NCBI GenBank assembly: GCA_002633005.1
Contig: NMRA01000122.1
Span: forward strand, 1 to 30,000
Origin: Phoronis australis
Lineage: Eukaryota; Phoronida; Phoronidae
Reading direction: 5' to 3'
Length of the DNA stretch: 30,000 nt
Each line of letters opens with the position of its first letter. Positions within the stretch are counted from its first letter, which is position 1. Shown here piece by piece: positions 11,441 to 22,800 of this stretch. Made by a program: the position numbers and the translations under genes. Below the pieces are notes generated by a model. The model was not told where the DNA came from, searched no databases, and saw nothing but the letters and a program-made list of their open reading frames with translations.

Positions 11441-13626
11441 ATGACTTTCTCACCGACAATGTCACCTTGATGACCTGGCGGAAAATGTGGTGAAAAGATG
11501 TAATGTTTGCACTTTATTACCACCAGATGTCATTTTCCCTGTTGCTGACGGTGTCTAGGTCTACACTTTACCTCTAAACTGCTGAACTTGATGCGTGGAA
11601 TTGGATAGCCTGTTTACCCCTCAGGGTAGAAATTTAGCACGTGCATAGCGCCTTCGTTCTCAGACGACTGTCTTATGGGATTCGATGGGGACTTGTTTGC
11701 GCGAGTGTTTAGCTTCGTAACCACATCGTAATGGACAAAGTTCCATTTACCACTAAGGGGTTTCTCTGTCGAAAGAGCACCAACATGTTGTCAAGATCTT
11801 GATGCCGTATCAAATACGAAGTTTATGAATGCCAACATGGATTATGTTGCTAAATTCTCTTTCGTTCATATTTCTTCACGTCTTGTATCTACAAATAGCA
11901 CTTAGTTGTGTTGTTTTCAGTGTTTATTAAACTATCGACAAACCGATGTAAAATAAATATTTAACTTGTTTACTAATTCTTACAAGTGTAATTAAGCAGC
12001 TACGTCTACTACTCCATTCACAACATGGCTAAAGCGTCAACACTTGCGCAAGTAACAAACACTAGTAATGTGAAAGGCTAAAAGTGTCACATTTTCTAAC
12101 GCTTTGCTGGCGGTTTCAGTAACCCGAAAGCTGTTGGCGTTTTCGCTTACACTTTGGTGCCAGACCACTTAGGCCTACTTCGGAGGACACACATGCGCAA
12201 GGATGGGAAGAATATGTTTATCGTCGCAATAACCAGTTTCTGGCAGGGAGTGAACGCCGTTTCGAAATCAAATTTCGCTAAAGGCGATGCTGGTGGCGAG
12301 GGAACAAACTATCTGCTGGCGAATGACCACGACGCGGGCAAGTTGCTTCCCTGGCTTAAATGCTCACAAAAACGTTAATTTTATGTGTAAGTCATCGCTT
12401 TTCGGCCACTCACATGAACCTAGAATACGAACTGACATTGGCCCATAATTGAGCATGAAGCTCCGGAAAATTTGCGTTCACCATTCTGAACATATAACAC
12501 TGTGCAGCCAAGTGCCTGTGCTACAAAGTGAAGTGCCTAAAATCTGTACTAAACGACAAGAAATTTCCAGACCCGTGTGTCATCCCGGTACATTGCCGTC
12601 CTTGTAGGATGCCAGAGTAAAACCAACTGAGGAAGCGCGTGTCCCGTCAAAATAACATCATTTTGCAAAAGTAGAGTTGTAAAAATCCTAGTTTTTCACA
12701 GGGATCTATTCTACAAGTCCAAACCGGTGATGTAGTGATCTAGAAATAATCCTAGTTTTTCACAGGGATCTATTCTACAAGTCCAAACCGGTGATGTAGT
12801 GATCTAGAAATAATTTTCATCTCAAGACTCGTCGACCATGTTATTTTCTCCGGCCAAATATAAATAATTCATACTGTGTGGTCGGGGGTATGAACAAAAC
12901 AGTCATTATAAATGTGATACATAACAGGTTATACCTTGACGTACCTCCTTTGATAGGCACGTGTCTGCGGCCATGTGAAACCGCGCCTTTAAGAATTTCT
13001 AGTCACATCCAACAACAGAAATTCAACACATGAAACCACTGGGTAAACCATAGAGCAAATTTAAGAACTATTGTGCGAGTGAAGCACAGTTTGTCCCACA
13101 CGAAACTTTAGACAGGTATTGGTATGCAATCAGTTCAAAAATCAAAAATTCTCCAAGAATACACTAAAACACACAAAACACTGAATCCAAGACATGTGCT
13201 AATTCACATATAGCAGGCTAACCGTTTGCGTATACACATGCGAGGGAAGATTAAACGCTCGTGAAAAAAAAAACGCTTTGAATATAAGAGGACTGTGAAC
13301 AAAAATACGTGATTATGATGATAGCTCTTGAAAGATTAGAAAAACAAGTGTCTATGTTAGTTCAGCCATTCTCGCCATGCACTGCAAGGAAGAGCTTCGG
13401 AAAATGTGAGAAAGTATTGCAAAACTATTGATTGAAACATTTACACAGGCAGTGAACTTCAAGAAATTCTCTCAACCGGAGATGTATTGTACACAACTGA
13501 AGCACTCTCATCCAAAACCAATGCACTGCGCAATACTTATCTGCAAGGTTTCATGAATAAATCATAAATAACTTTCTACAGGGAAACGTCTGTGGAAAGG
13601 TGTTCAGTTTTTGACTACCAGCAAGG
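11441..13626. other. Gene-free upstream region of the LamG gene
   Basis: No exon recognised apart from possible 5' untranslated sequence just before 13627. It contains the 64-bp duplication at 12684-12811. A splice-acceptor-like TTTCTACAG at 13573-13581 could join an upstream untranslated exon to the start-codon exon. No convincing TATA element or core promoter was identified. Confidence 0.4.
12684..12811 (+). repeat. Perfect 64-bp tandem duplication
   Basis: Two adjacent identical 64-bp copies (12684-12747 and 12748-12811) start AATCCTAGTTTTTCACAGGG and end near GATCTAGAAAT. The exact identity indicates a very recent event, or possibly an assembly error. Confidence 0.95.
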
Positions 13627-13870
13627 ATGCGTTTCGTGTTTGTACTCGGATATTTCCGGTTCTTTGTGTGTTTTCTAGCTTTTAGTATGACTACTTGTGA
13701 AGAGATGCTTAGAGACGATCGTGAAATAATCTTTGGAGAATCGGATGACCGCGAGGAGTCATTGCTTGAAAACGACCTTTTACCGAACCAAACAACATCT
13801 GCAAGCGCCTCATCTATTTCACCGTCTCCATTGTCTACCGACGAAGAGACTGTTTCCACAACAGCTTCAC
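13627..13870 (+). CDS. LamG gene exon 1: signal peptide and acidic Ser/Thr-rich spacer
   Basis: The start ATG at 13627 opens a hydrophobic signal sequence (MRFVFVLGYFRFFVCFLAFS) followed by charged residues and a run rich in Ser, Thr and Pro with an NQT sequon. The donor is GCTTCAC|GTAAGT, leaving phase 1. The codon split with exon 2 becomes Arg. The overlapping antisense frame is a shadow. Confidence 0.65.
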
Positions 13871-16800
13871 GTAAGTGACCGAGAACTGACATTTCCTGAC
13901 ATTAATAAATAAAATTTTATGAAATTATTCTCAAGTTGAGTGAATAAACTAAAAACTATTGAATGTTGTCAATTTAAATAAGGTTTATTGGCTAAACTAA
14001 TTCCACCTACCCGGTAGTTGTACAGTTCTTCATTCTAACACAAATAAAAGTTAAAAATGCACAAGCGACAAATGATTTTTGCGATCAGTAGCGCACTCAC
14101 CTTACGATAACGATCAACGTCTAGTCGTGTCAATAACCCTCAAATCCAACACCAGAATGTTAAAATCATTATTCTGACCTCACTGAAGTTATGATTATCA
14201 AATGTTGCTTTATTGTCGACTTTCGTCTACGTCACCGCGAGAACTCAAAGTTAATTAAAACTCAGCCCAATGACATAGATATCGTATTTGAAGTGGTCTG
14301 AGATTGAAACAGCTACGAACAACATCCACTAACATCAGTGCTCTAGCATACTGTGGCAGGCTTACCCTCAGCAGATAGAGTGGAATTCCGTGACTGGCTG
14401 TTGTTAACACGTACGGCTTTTACACGTTAACGCGAATAGGCTTGATTCGTTAACACAATCTATTTCGTAACTGTTTAATGTGCTGCGAAGATGACTATTC
14501 GCGTCACGATGTAAACCGACCAAGGCTGGTTGGTCACAAAGTCCAAAAACGGGTTGATTGTTTAGACTTTTACAGATGCGAACTAGATAGGATAACTTTA
14601 CCCTTTCACTTATTATGTAAGAATGTTATTCAGAAGCAGACAGAAATAGTGGAACCGATAACTGTTGCTGTCTTGTAGACATACTCTCGTGATGAAGCTT
14701 ATAAAAATAATGCAAGAAGAAATGGCCTCAGAGAAGAACCATATGACTGTGTAATACTGAGTTGTTGTTCCTTGTTGTTTGTATATAGCAGTAGTGGCTA
14801 AAATCAGCCATTAAATTCAAGATCAGCCAAATCAATGATAGTGAATTAGCATTCAAACAGACAATTGCTATGCATTCTAAACACATCCCTGTTTGTTGGA
14901 TATTTACCAGGGCATCATTTTTTATGTTTGGTACAAAATGAGGAAATAGCCAAACACGTTGAAAACAGTCTCTGAAACTGTTCACGCATAAATGAAAAGG
15001 CCAAGTTGCCGTGTGTGAGTAAGGATGTGTGCAAGTCTATCAACTCTTTATTGGACTCTGTGACATACCAACGTTGAACGCGCTACATCGTGACGTGAGC
15101 ATTCATCTTTCCAGCACATTAACCCGTTACGAAATAGATTAACGTGTTAACGTCAAGCCTACACGCGTTAATGTCTAAAACTCCTACGCGTGAACACCGG
15201 ATAGGTTTGTAATCCAATAACATAGTTCTATAGTTGGTACCATCGTCGATTATTCAAAGCAACTGCTATCAGCCGTTCTTTGTTTGCTGTTTTCCCCGCG
15301 GTGACGCAATATACCGCANCTGGGCTTTGCGGAAAGCCTTCCCAAGTGATCTTAGTTCAGTTCGTATCTCCTTGATGCGCCGTTCTCGTCTGTTGCCTTT
15401 TGGAACTTCCTGCCGTGGTGCTCTCGTACGCTCTTCCTGTGTACCAAACCGCTCTAAAGCCACGTTGTAAATGATTGTGGTGAAACTCTCGATCTTCTTT
15501 TCTACGCTGCCCATCAAAGTTGTCTTCATGATGTTGTGCACATCCCCATCAAAAGCCTTCCATGCTGATTCTTCCGTCATCTTTGGCCATTTCACTCTCT
15601 TCCTTCTTGGGCGTGGTGGAGGTCTGCCTTGCCCTGACGTGTCCTCTTCCAGGAACACAGGGTCGTTATCTGAAGGCTCATCGGCTTGGAGACTCCCAGC
15701 CCTGTGGGGTTCATCCTGTCTGGGTACCTCCAACGTCTCACCAGAGGGATCCTCTGCGCGAATGCAAAAAGAAATGGCCTCAGAGAAGAACCTTATGACT
15801 GTGTAATACTGAGTTGTTGTTCCTTGTTGTTTGTATATAGCAGTAGTGGCTAAAACCAGCCATTAAATTCAAGATCAACCAAATCAATGATAGTGAATTA
15901 ACATTCAAACAGACAATTGCTATGCATTCTAAGCACATCCCTGTTTGTTGGATATTTACCAGGGCATCATTTTTTATGTTTGGTACAAAATGAGGAAATA
16001 GCCAAACACGTTGAAAACAGTCTCTGAAACTGTTTACGCATAAATGAAAAGGCCAAGTTGCCGTGAGTGAGTAAGGATGTGTGCAAGTCTATCAACTCGT
16101 TATTGGACTCTGTGACATACCAACGTTGAACGCGCTACATCGTGACGTGAGCATTCATCTTTCCAGCACATTAACCCGTTACGAAATAGATTAACGTGTT
16201 AACGTCAAGCCTCAGTACACGCGTTAATGTGTAAAACTCCTACGCGTGAACACCGGATAGGTTTGTAATCCAATAACATAGTTCTATAGTTGGTACCATC
16301 GTCGATTGTTCAAAGCAACATACTGCTATCAGCCGTTCTTTGTTTGCTGTTTTCCCCGCGGTGACGCAATATACCGCAAATAGCTATTTGACATTCCTGC
16401 GTTAAATCATGTTTCCTTAATTGTTAGTAAAGCACAGCTAGAACTACTTGGAAAGTGAAATACACCTGGAACCACAAAAATCCGTTTTGGGAAGGCTTTA
16501 AGACAATTAAGCAAAACTAAATTCACTTTATCAGTCCACTGTCTTAGGAATCCCCCATCAAATCGGTCTGTGGTCATTTGGTTTTGCCCATGGATTCACC
16601 GATCTCTCCGGCAATGGCAACGACGCCACACTGACAAACGATGGGGCACGCATAACATCGGACGGACCGTACAGTGACGGGGGTCTCAGTCTGAGACCTG
16701 TGGGTAAATCTGCAGCGCCTGTGGCGGTGGACAACAGCAACGGTAAGCTTAGTTCTTGAACGTACTCAGAATGAGAACAGTAGACATAAAAACAGCGAAG

Positions 16801-19800
16801 AAGACGAAGACGATGACTGCAATAACCATGACGACCAGAGGATTATAATGACTGTGAAAGTAGACAGGTGACCAGGTTCTCTGGTCACCAGAGAACGGGC
16901 ACAGGGAGACTAACCGTTCACTAAAGTGCTCATTTGAGGTCCTGAGAAAACAATTCAAAATGCTATGACAAATATTATCTCTCAAGTAAACGTCTTCTGT
17001 GAACGTAGGATTTACAAACGAATACTTTATTTCAACGCATAATCATGGTAGACTACACACACAATTTTAATTCTTATTTGAGCTGTTATATTCACAGGAA
17101 AACTTAACGTTGTTGATTTCACCCTTGGCATGTGGGTGAAAGTAGAGAATTGCAGTTCTGGTACGATGCTAAGGCTTGGAGAAGGAGGTGATTATGGGTT
17201 TAGTATAACAGTTGACCCAAAGTGTGCGCTGAAGGTTGAAATATTTAACGATACATCACCGACCTCCACAACCGATATACCAACTTCGTCAACGGAAGGA
17301 TCTGGTGAGATGATGTTCGCTGAAGCTGCCAGTACGGCTACAGTGACAGAGGGCCTCGGTGAAAACAAAGAATCGCCTGCAACATTTTCATCGGCGTCTA
17401 TTGCTGAGAATCGCACGGAGAGGTCTGGTTATCTATCTAATTTTACCGTTGAACAGGCAACGACGGCTATCAAGGAGGGACCTACAACCATGATATCTAC
17501 TGAGGCAACTAACGGACCAAGTGAACTTCTAGAAACACATTCCACAACTGACGGTCGCAGCGCTGAATACATCAATGAAGAATGGAGATTGTCGACAAAC
17601 ATGTTTGAAAACCGAGACTACTTCACAGTGGCAACAACAGGTTAGTTCAGTCAGACTATTGCAGACTAGCTTAAGTATTGAGGGCGATTTCCTCTACAAA
17701 TTCTATACTGCCGACGGTTGCCACAGATTCTTCCAGTCGCCATTAGTTTCCTCTTACACCTTCCCAGGTCACTAATGCTACATTGCGTCCTCGTTGCAAA
17801 TTGTCTCAAAATTCAGTAGTTTTGTGCTATCTGGTAGGAATGCCAATCCCCCCATTACACTACAAATTAGAAAATTTGACACCAGGTGAGGCGACTGTCA
17901 CCCTAGTGGGTTACCCATGCTATTGCGAAAGAACTGTAAAATTGAAGTCATAGTGATAGTGATAGCAGACTAGTCATTTTGGATACATAGTGAATTATAG
18001 TAGTCAGCAATAGTGGAAACAGAAGAAGTAATAATATCTAACATTAGCAGTACTTGAGCAGTAGCCGAAGTAAAGTTAGAATTGTTTTGCAGGTCTATAT
18101 TTTGTAGCAAAAGCAAAAGCTGGGTCGCGGTCCTGCGACGGCCCTCTTGGACAGCAGTGTTTGCACTTAAGAGAGAGGGCACTTGAATTCTAAACGTCAC
18201 AAATGAATGAAAATACGTAGGTCTAACAGTAGCTGTAGTAGTAGCGAAAGTCGTGAGTGCTTTAGGAATTGCAGTAACAGCAGCACAAACATTGGACCTA
18301 CAATTCCATTGCAGATATTGTATTGTTACTAGAAGCAAAAGGACCCTAGTAAAATTAGTCACTAGTCATGTTGTATTTTTCAGATCACGCGGTTTCTCCC
18401 GGCAAATGGCATTGGGTGGCTGTGACTTACAACTGCAGTAGTGGTCTAATTAACATACTGGTAGATCAGTCGACCATTGAAACGTTCGCTACTGTCAACG
18501 TTACAGGTAAGGTAAAAAATGGCAATGCCCTGTATAGTGAAATGTTCTTACATGAAAATGGAGCTTTCTTTAAGGTACCAATCATGATGGTCATTCTTTA
18601 TTTTCCCACATGACCTGGAATGTGTAACGATTCGAATGGTGAATAACACCGAATACGTATTTTTTTGATATTACAAGAGCGAATCACAAAGTAGTGCAAT
18701 TTATCGTCTGCAAAACACCAACACTAACAACCAAACGTGCGCCAACCACACAATGCCGGAATTCCGTGAAGGTGACAAGGTTATGATTGACAAATCGAGT
18801 GTCGCAACTGTACGTACTCCCAGTTGGAAAGACATGCAAACGAAGTCTTAAACGGACCCATCTTCGGCGCCGAATTCCGTATCCACATTCGTTCAAACGG
18901 ATACGAACCCCAACTCAAGAAACGTGGTGATGTCTAGCTGTGATGTCTCAAGGTCAATTCAGTGCTCACGCGCTGGGAAGCCTTGTTGACTTTTATTTCT
19001 AAACATTTACAACTTTATATACTATCTATTGGGAAATATGTAAACAATTTACAATCTTTAAGTTTAAAATAAAACTATTACCAAAAGTCACGATTTTACT
19101 TTACATTGGACAAGCGTATTTTTACAAAAGTTGCGTCATGTGTTTGAAAGTTTTAGACACATTGAGTTTTTCGGCAAAAAGATAGTTTTACGGTTCATGT
19201 GAGAAAACAGACCCTACGCTCGTCTCAGGTTCATGACATGGGTAAGGCCTCTTGAAAATTTCGTCAAAGTGACTCGTGTAGGATTCTCTATTTCAATGGT
19301 TTAAAATCTTGTCTGTTATTTTTTAGGAAATTCTTAATTGCCACTCTAGAATTCCTTACACATCGATTCAATTGTGTAGTGACCTCTTAAAACCGTCTCG
19401 AACACACCTTTCAGTCCGCTGTTTCTCCGGCCATCTTCAGGTACTGCAGGGTCTTGGATAAACATCATGATGCGCATGTGTGTATGTGTGTGTGTGCATG
19501 CGTATGTAGCCTACGTGTGTGTGGTACACTCAAGGTGATCAATGATGAACACTTCCGGGAAATTGTACATATTTATCCATTTAGCCATCCATCTATCCAC
19601 CTATCCATCCATACAATAACGATAGATTGTAGAACTGAGAACACAATTATGTCAAAGTTTTATTTAGCAGTCAGCGAGTCTCACATTCTGTTACCAGTTT
19701 TTGCCAATCTCTTACTTGTACCCCGTTTCCTTTAAGAACACAGTGATACTCGTCACTGCTGTAACTGATCCAATTTATTTCAAAGAACCCAAAATCAATG

Positions 19801-22800
19801 ACACTTATCGAAATTGAGGAACATTCGTTTTACAGGACGCGTTATGTGGGCACCCAATACACCCTTGAATGTAGGATGCGGATCTCACGGTTACGAATGT
19901 TTCCAAGGCGACATTGCCTGTCTACAGATCTGGGACTTTGTATTGGATTCGACCAGCATTGTTGAAGCTAAAACACAGTGTTCCCGATATGGAAGTAAGC
20001 GCTTGCTTGTTTTGAAGCTTCACATCAACTAATAGAAAAGTGTTTTTCAACTGTACTTTACCGAGAGCTAAATACGGCGACCGGTCTGTTTATCATATTT
20101 GTTGCGAGTGGCGTTCTAACTCAACGTTTTCGTGAGTCTTAATTTCAACAATATTTGGACTTCCATAGTTTTAGTAGTCCCCGTTTTCGTTAGTTACAGG
20201 AAGTTTCCAAAAATTCCTTACACACTGCTTTTGAGCGACACAAAGTAACAATCAATCCATATACATGGCCACGAGAAATAATATATTGTAAGACCGCTTG
20301 CTGGTAAGACACCTTAGTCACTGTTGAAAATCAACTGACAGCTCGTTTACCAGGCGAGCGACGTTTTCATCGATACGTGAAGATTGCTGGAACATTAAAT
20401 GTCAAAAATCATAGTCAGGGACCTGTTTCACGAGAATTGACGTAGGACTGACGTCAGAAATTTGGTTTTAGCTCTCACCTCACAAATAGTGAATAACGGT
20501 TCAGTTACGTAAGCACACCACAGCGTAGACATGACCTGTGTATTTATCTCAATAATAATCAGTTATGGCCATATCATCCGAGACTTAGTGATTTTGCTCT
20601 AGTAAGATTTGACTATTTTTCAAGCGTAAGACCAAATTTCTGACCAAAGCCTCCAGTCTCGAGACGGCCCTGGATTCAATAAGCGTTGAATGCCTTGTAG
20701 AACCTGACCTAAATCTGTTGGACGCGCCTCCATCAAGGAAACCAACACTCGAGATTTATTCCGAACGGTACGACATTAGCAAGTGTTTGAAGGCAACTGC
20801 TGCGGACCTGGTGAGAATTAATTTCAGAAAATAGCACTGCTGCTCACTAGTTTAGCAATGGGAAAAAACTAACTAATCGATTATGCAGGAGCTTGAAAAA
20901 AACGAACCTTCTAATGAAGTTTTGAAAATCACATCGTTGACAAGTGTACAAGACGGAAACTGAAGCTCTAGTCATACGACTTACATTTTTGGATTATTTT
21001 CATGTACCAGACGGCCCTCATGATTCTCGTTTTGTTATTGTTGCTTAAATTGTGTACCTATAATAGAAACGTTTATGGTTGAGAGTACTTCGTAACGATT
21101 TTTTCTCGTAAAATTGTTTCAGATTACTTAAAAACTTAAATGTGATAAATTTTCATGATAAATGCTCCCGGTTTCGGAGTATCTTTGTGCTTTATGGTGC
21201 CAGGTACAATTAAATTTGTCTGGTTTCAAATTATGGCGTTTTGAATATTCTTATAACACCAAATTTCGTTGAAAGCACGACTGAACTTTTTGTTTGAGAG
21301 CTTAATACAGACTCGTTCGTAGTGTCGAAACAATCTCCTTTCTTCTGGGTTGTAGAAAGGAGATTGTTTTGACACTACGAGCGAGTCTGTATTAAGCTGT
21401 CAAACAAAAAGTCTAGTCGAGATCTGTGTTAACGAAGGGCTGATACCGCGCTCGGCTACATCACAATCAAGGTTCATATTCGAGAGTTGACTGTTACGGT
21501 TTAAAATAAATTTTTTGGTCACTTACGAAAAGGCGAAGACAACCTTTTTCCATGTCATTTTGACCTAAAATAAGGCTGGTTGGTTATCCTAGACATATTT
21601 TCCACTTAATTACAGCTTTTCGTAATTTTATTAATTACTCGTCCGCTACTCCGGAAGTGACGTTTTAGGAGGCAAGCGTTTCCCGCCACTTGGTTTTGCG
21701 TTGACTTTACCGTGCGAATATGTTCTATTCTACTTTTGTTTTGGGCTGTTTTTCAACAATTGTCGCCATCACTTTCCATCGGCGAGTATTCTGCGGCAAG
21801 ATAGGTTAGTAGAGAACTCAACTACGTTGGATTTAGGGATTGTTTAGTGTGTTGTAAGCTGAAAATGGCTGGAGTCGGTGACCCGTATCACAGTGACAGT
21901 AGTGTGAGTGACGGAGACCTTGTTCACAGCAGTGGTGACGAGGAATTTTTTCACGGACATTCAGTGGGTGGGTACATGTTTGAGCCCGAGTATAACGAGG
22001 CAGAGTACGCACAGGCACAGGCAGCTGTTGAGAGAAACGAGGCGGCTACTGAGGACAGACGTGGTGACACATCTTGGTGCAAATGCACTGTGTGCGTTGT
22101 TATGCCTACCTCAATGGAATGCTTGTGCTGTTCAGAGTTCGATGAGGCCAAGCCACTACTGGACACGGTTAAGTGGACCTCCGGCATACCACGGACAGAG
22201 GAACAACTGTCCCACTTGCCAGAGTGTCCCGCGACACACTCCCACTGGATGGTGACCTGAGCACCCAAACTGCTTACATCGTGTCGTGTGACTCCCTCGC
22301 CACACACCTGGCACCTTCTAAATAGCTCCAACACTTTAGACAAGTCCACAATAAACTTATCAAAGTTTGGCTCACCGATCTGTTCACTGGACGACGAACT
22401 GTCCTCTTCACTGGGTGTCGAACTGAGCCTGTAATCACTCCCACTACTCAATATCGCTGCAGGGCTGCTTAGAGGCTCTGGGCTGGAGAAAACAGCACAG
22501 GGCGAATCACTACTGGTTCCAGGAATTGCACGCTCTGGGGTACGTTCGGAGGCACGGGTGACAGTAGATGAAGTGCCTCCACTGGCTCCAGTCACTGTAC
22601 TGGCCACAGCTCGCGAGGCTTCTCGCTTCAAAAACGCACTTCTCGGGGGTGGCGACGGGGCACTGCCGGGAATCAACACAGACGGAATGGCATCCTTCTT
22701 CAGGCGTTGTTTCGCGGGGACCTTCATCAGTTCAGCGTACAAATCCCTTTCGTAATCGGACGGCAGAAAGTGCTTGCCACACATACGGTAATTCTCCACT

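Noticed and set aside
12154-12378. 74-codon + strand frame upstream of the LamG gene
   Set aside because: No recognisable motif, no splice partner and no promoter.
15562-15806. + strand frames over the LINE fragment
   Set aside because: Shadows of the - strand ORF2-like frame, which carries the recognisable residues.
14711-16378. Calling the direct repeats a definite LTR retrotransposon
   Set aside because: The internal 444 bp lacks a primer-binding site and gag/pol genes, the enclosed frame looks like a LINE, and the flanking target duplication is imperfect.
16749-16985. - strand frame with a transmembrane-like stretch next to LamG exon 2
   Set aside because: Lies in an intron antisense to the LamG gene, with no homologous motif. 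The hydrophobic run comes from a low-complexity GACGATGAC-type stretch.
17970-18362. 130-codon - strand frame between LamG exons 3 and 4
   Set aside because: Antisense to an intron. It is built from TAGTAG/AGCAGTA low-complexity sequence and gives a Leu/Thr/Ala-rich product with no motif.
18670-18945. Adjacent + strand open stretches encoding EFREGDKVMIDKSS and ECRNCTYSQLERH-like segments in LamG intron 4
   Set aside because: Composition looks protein-like, but no frame fits the phase-1 exons, stops interrupt between the pieces and no family was recognised. Possibly a decayed element fragment.
21847-22260. Reading the P2X7C-like protein as a host purinergic receptor
   Set aside because: No ectodomain or transmembrane segments, and it is enclosed by terminal inverted repeats. 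The domain is known to occur in transposon proteins.
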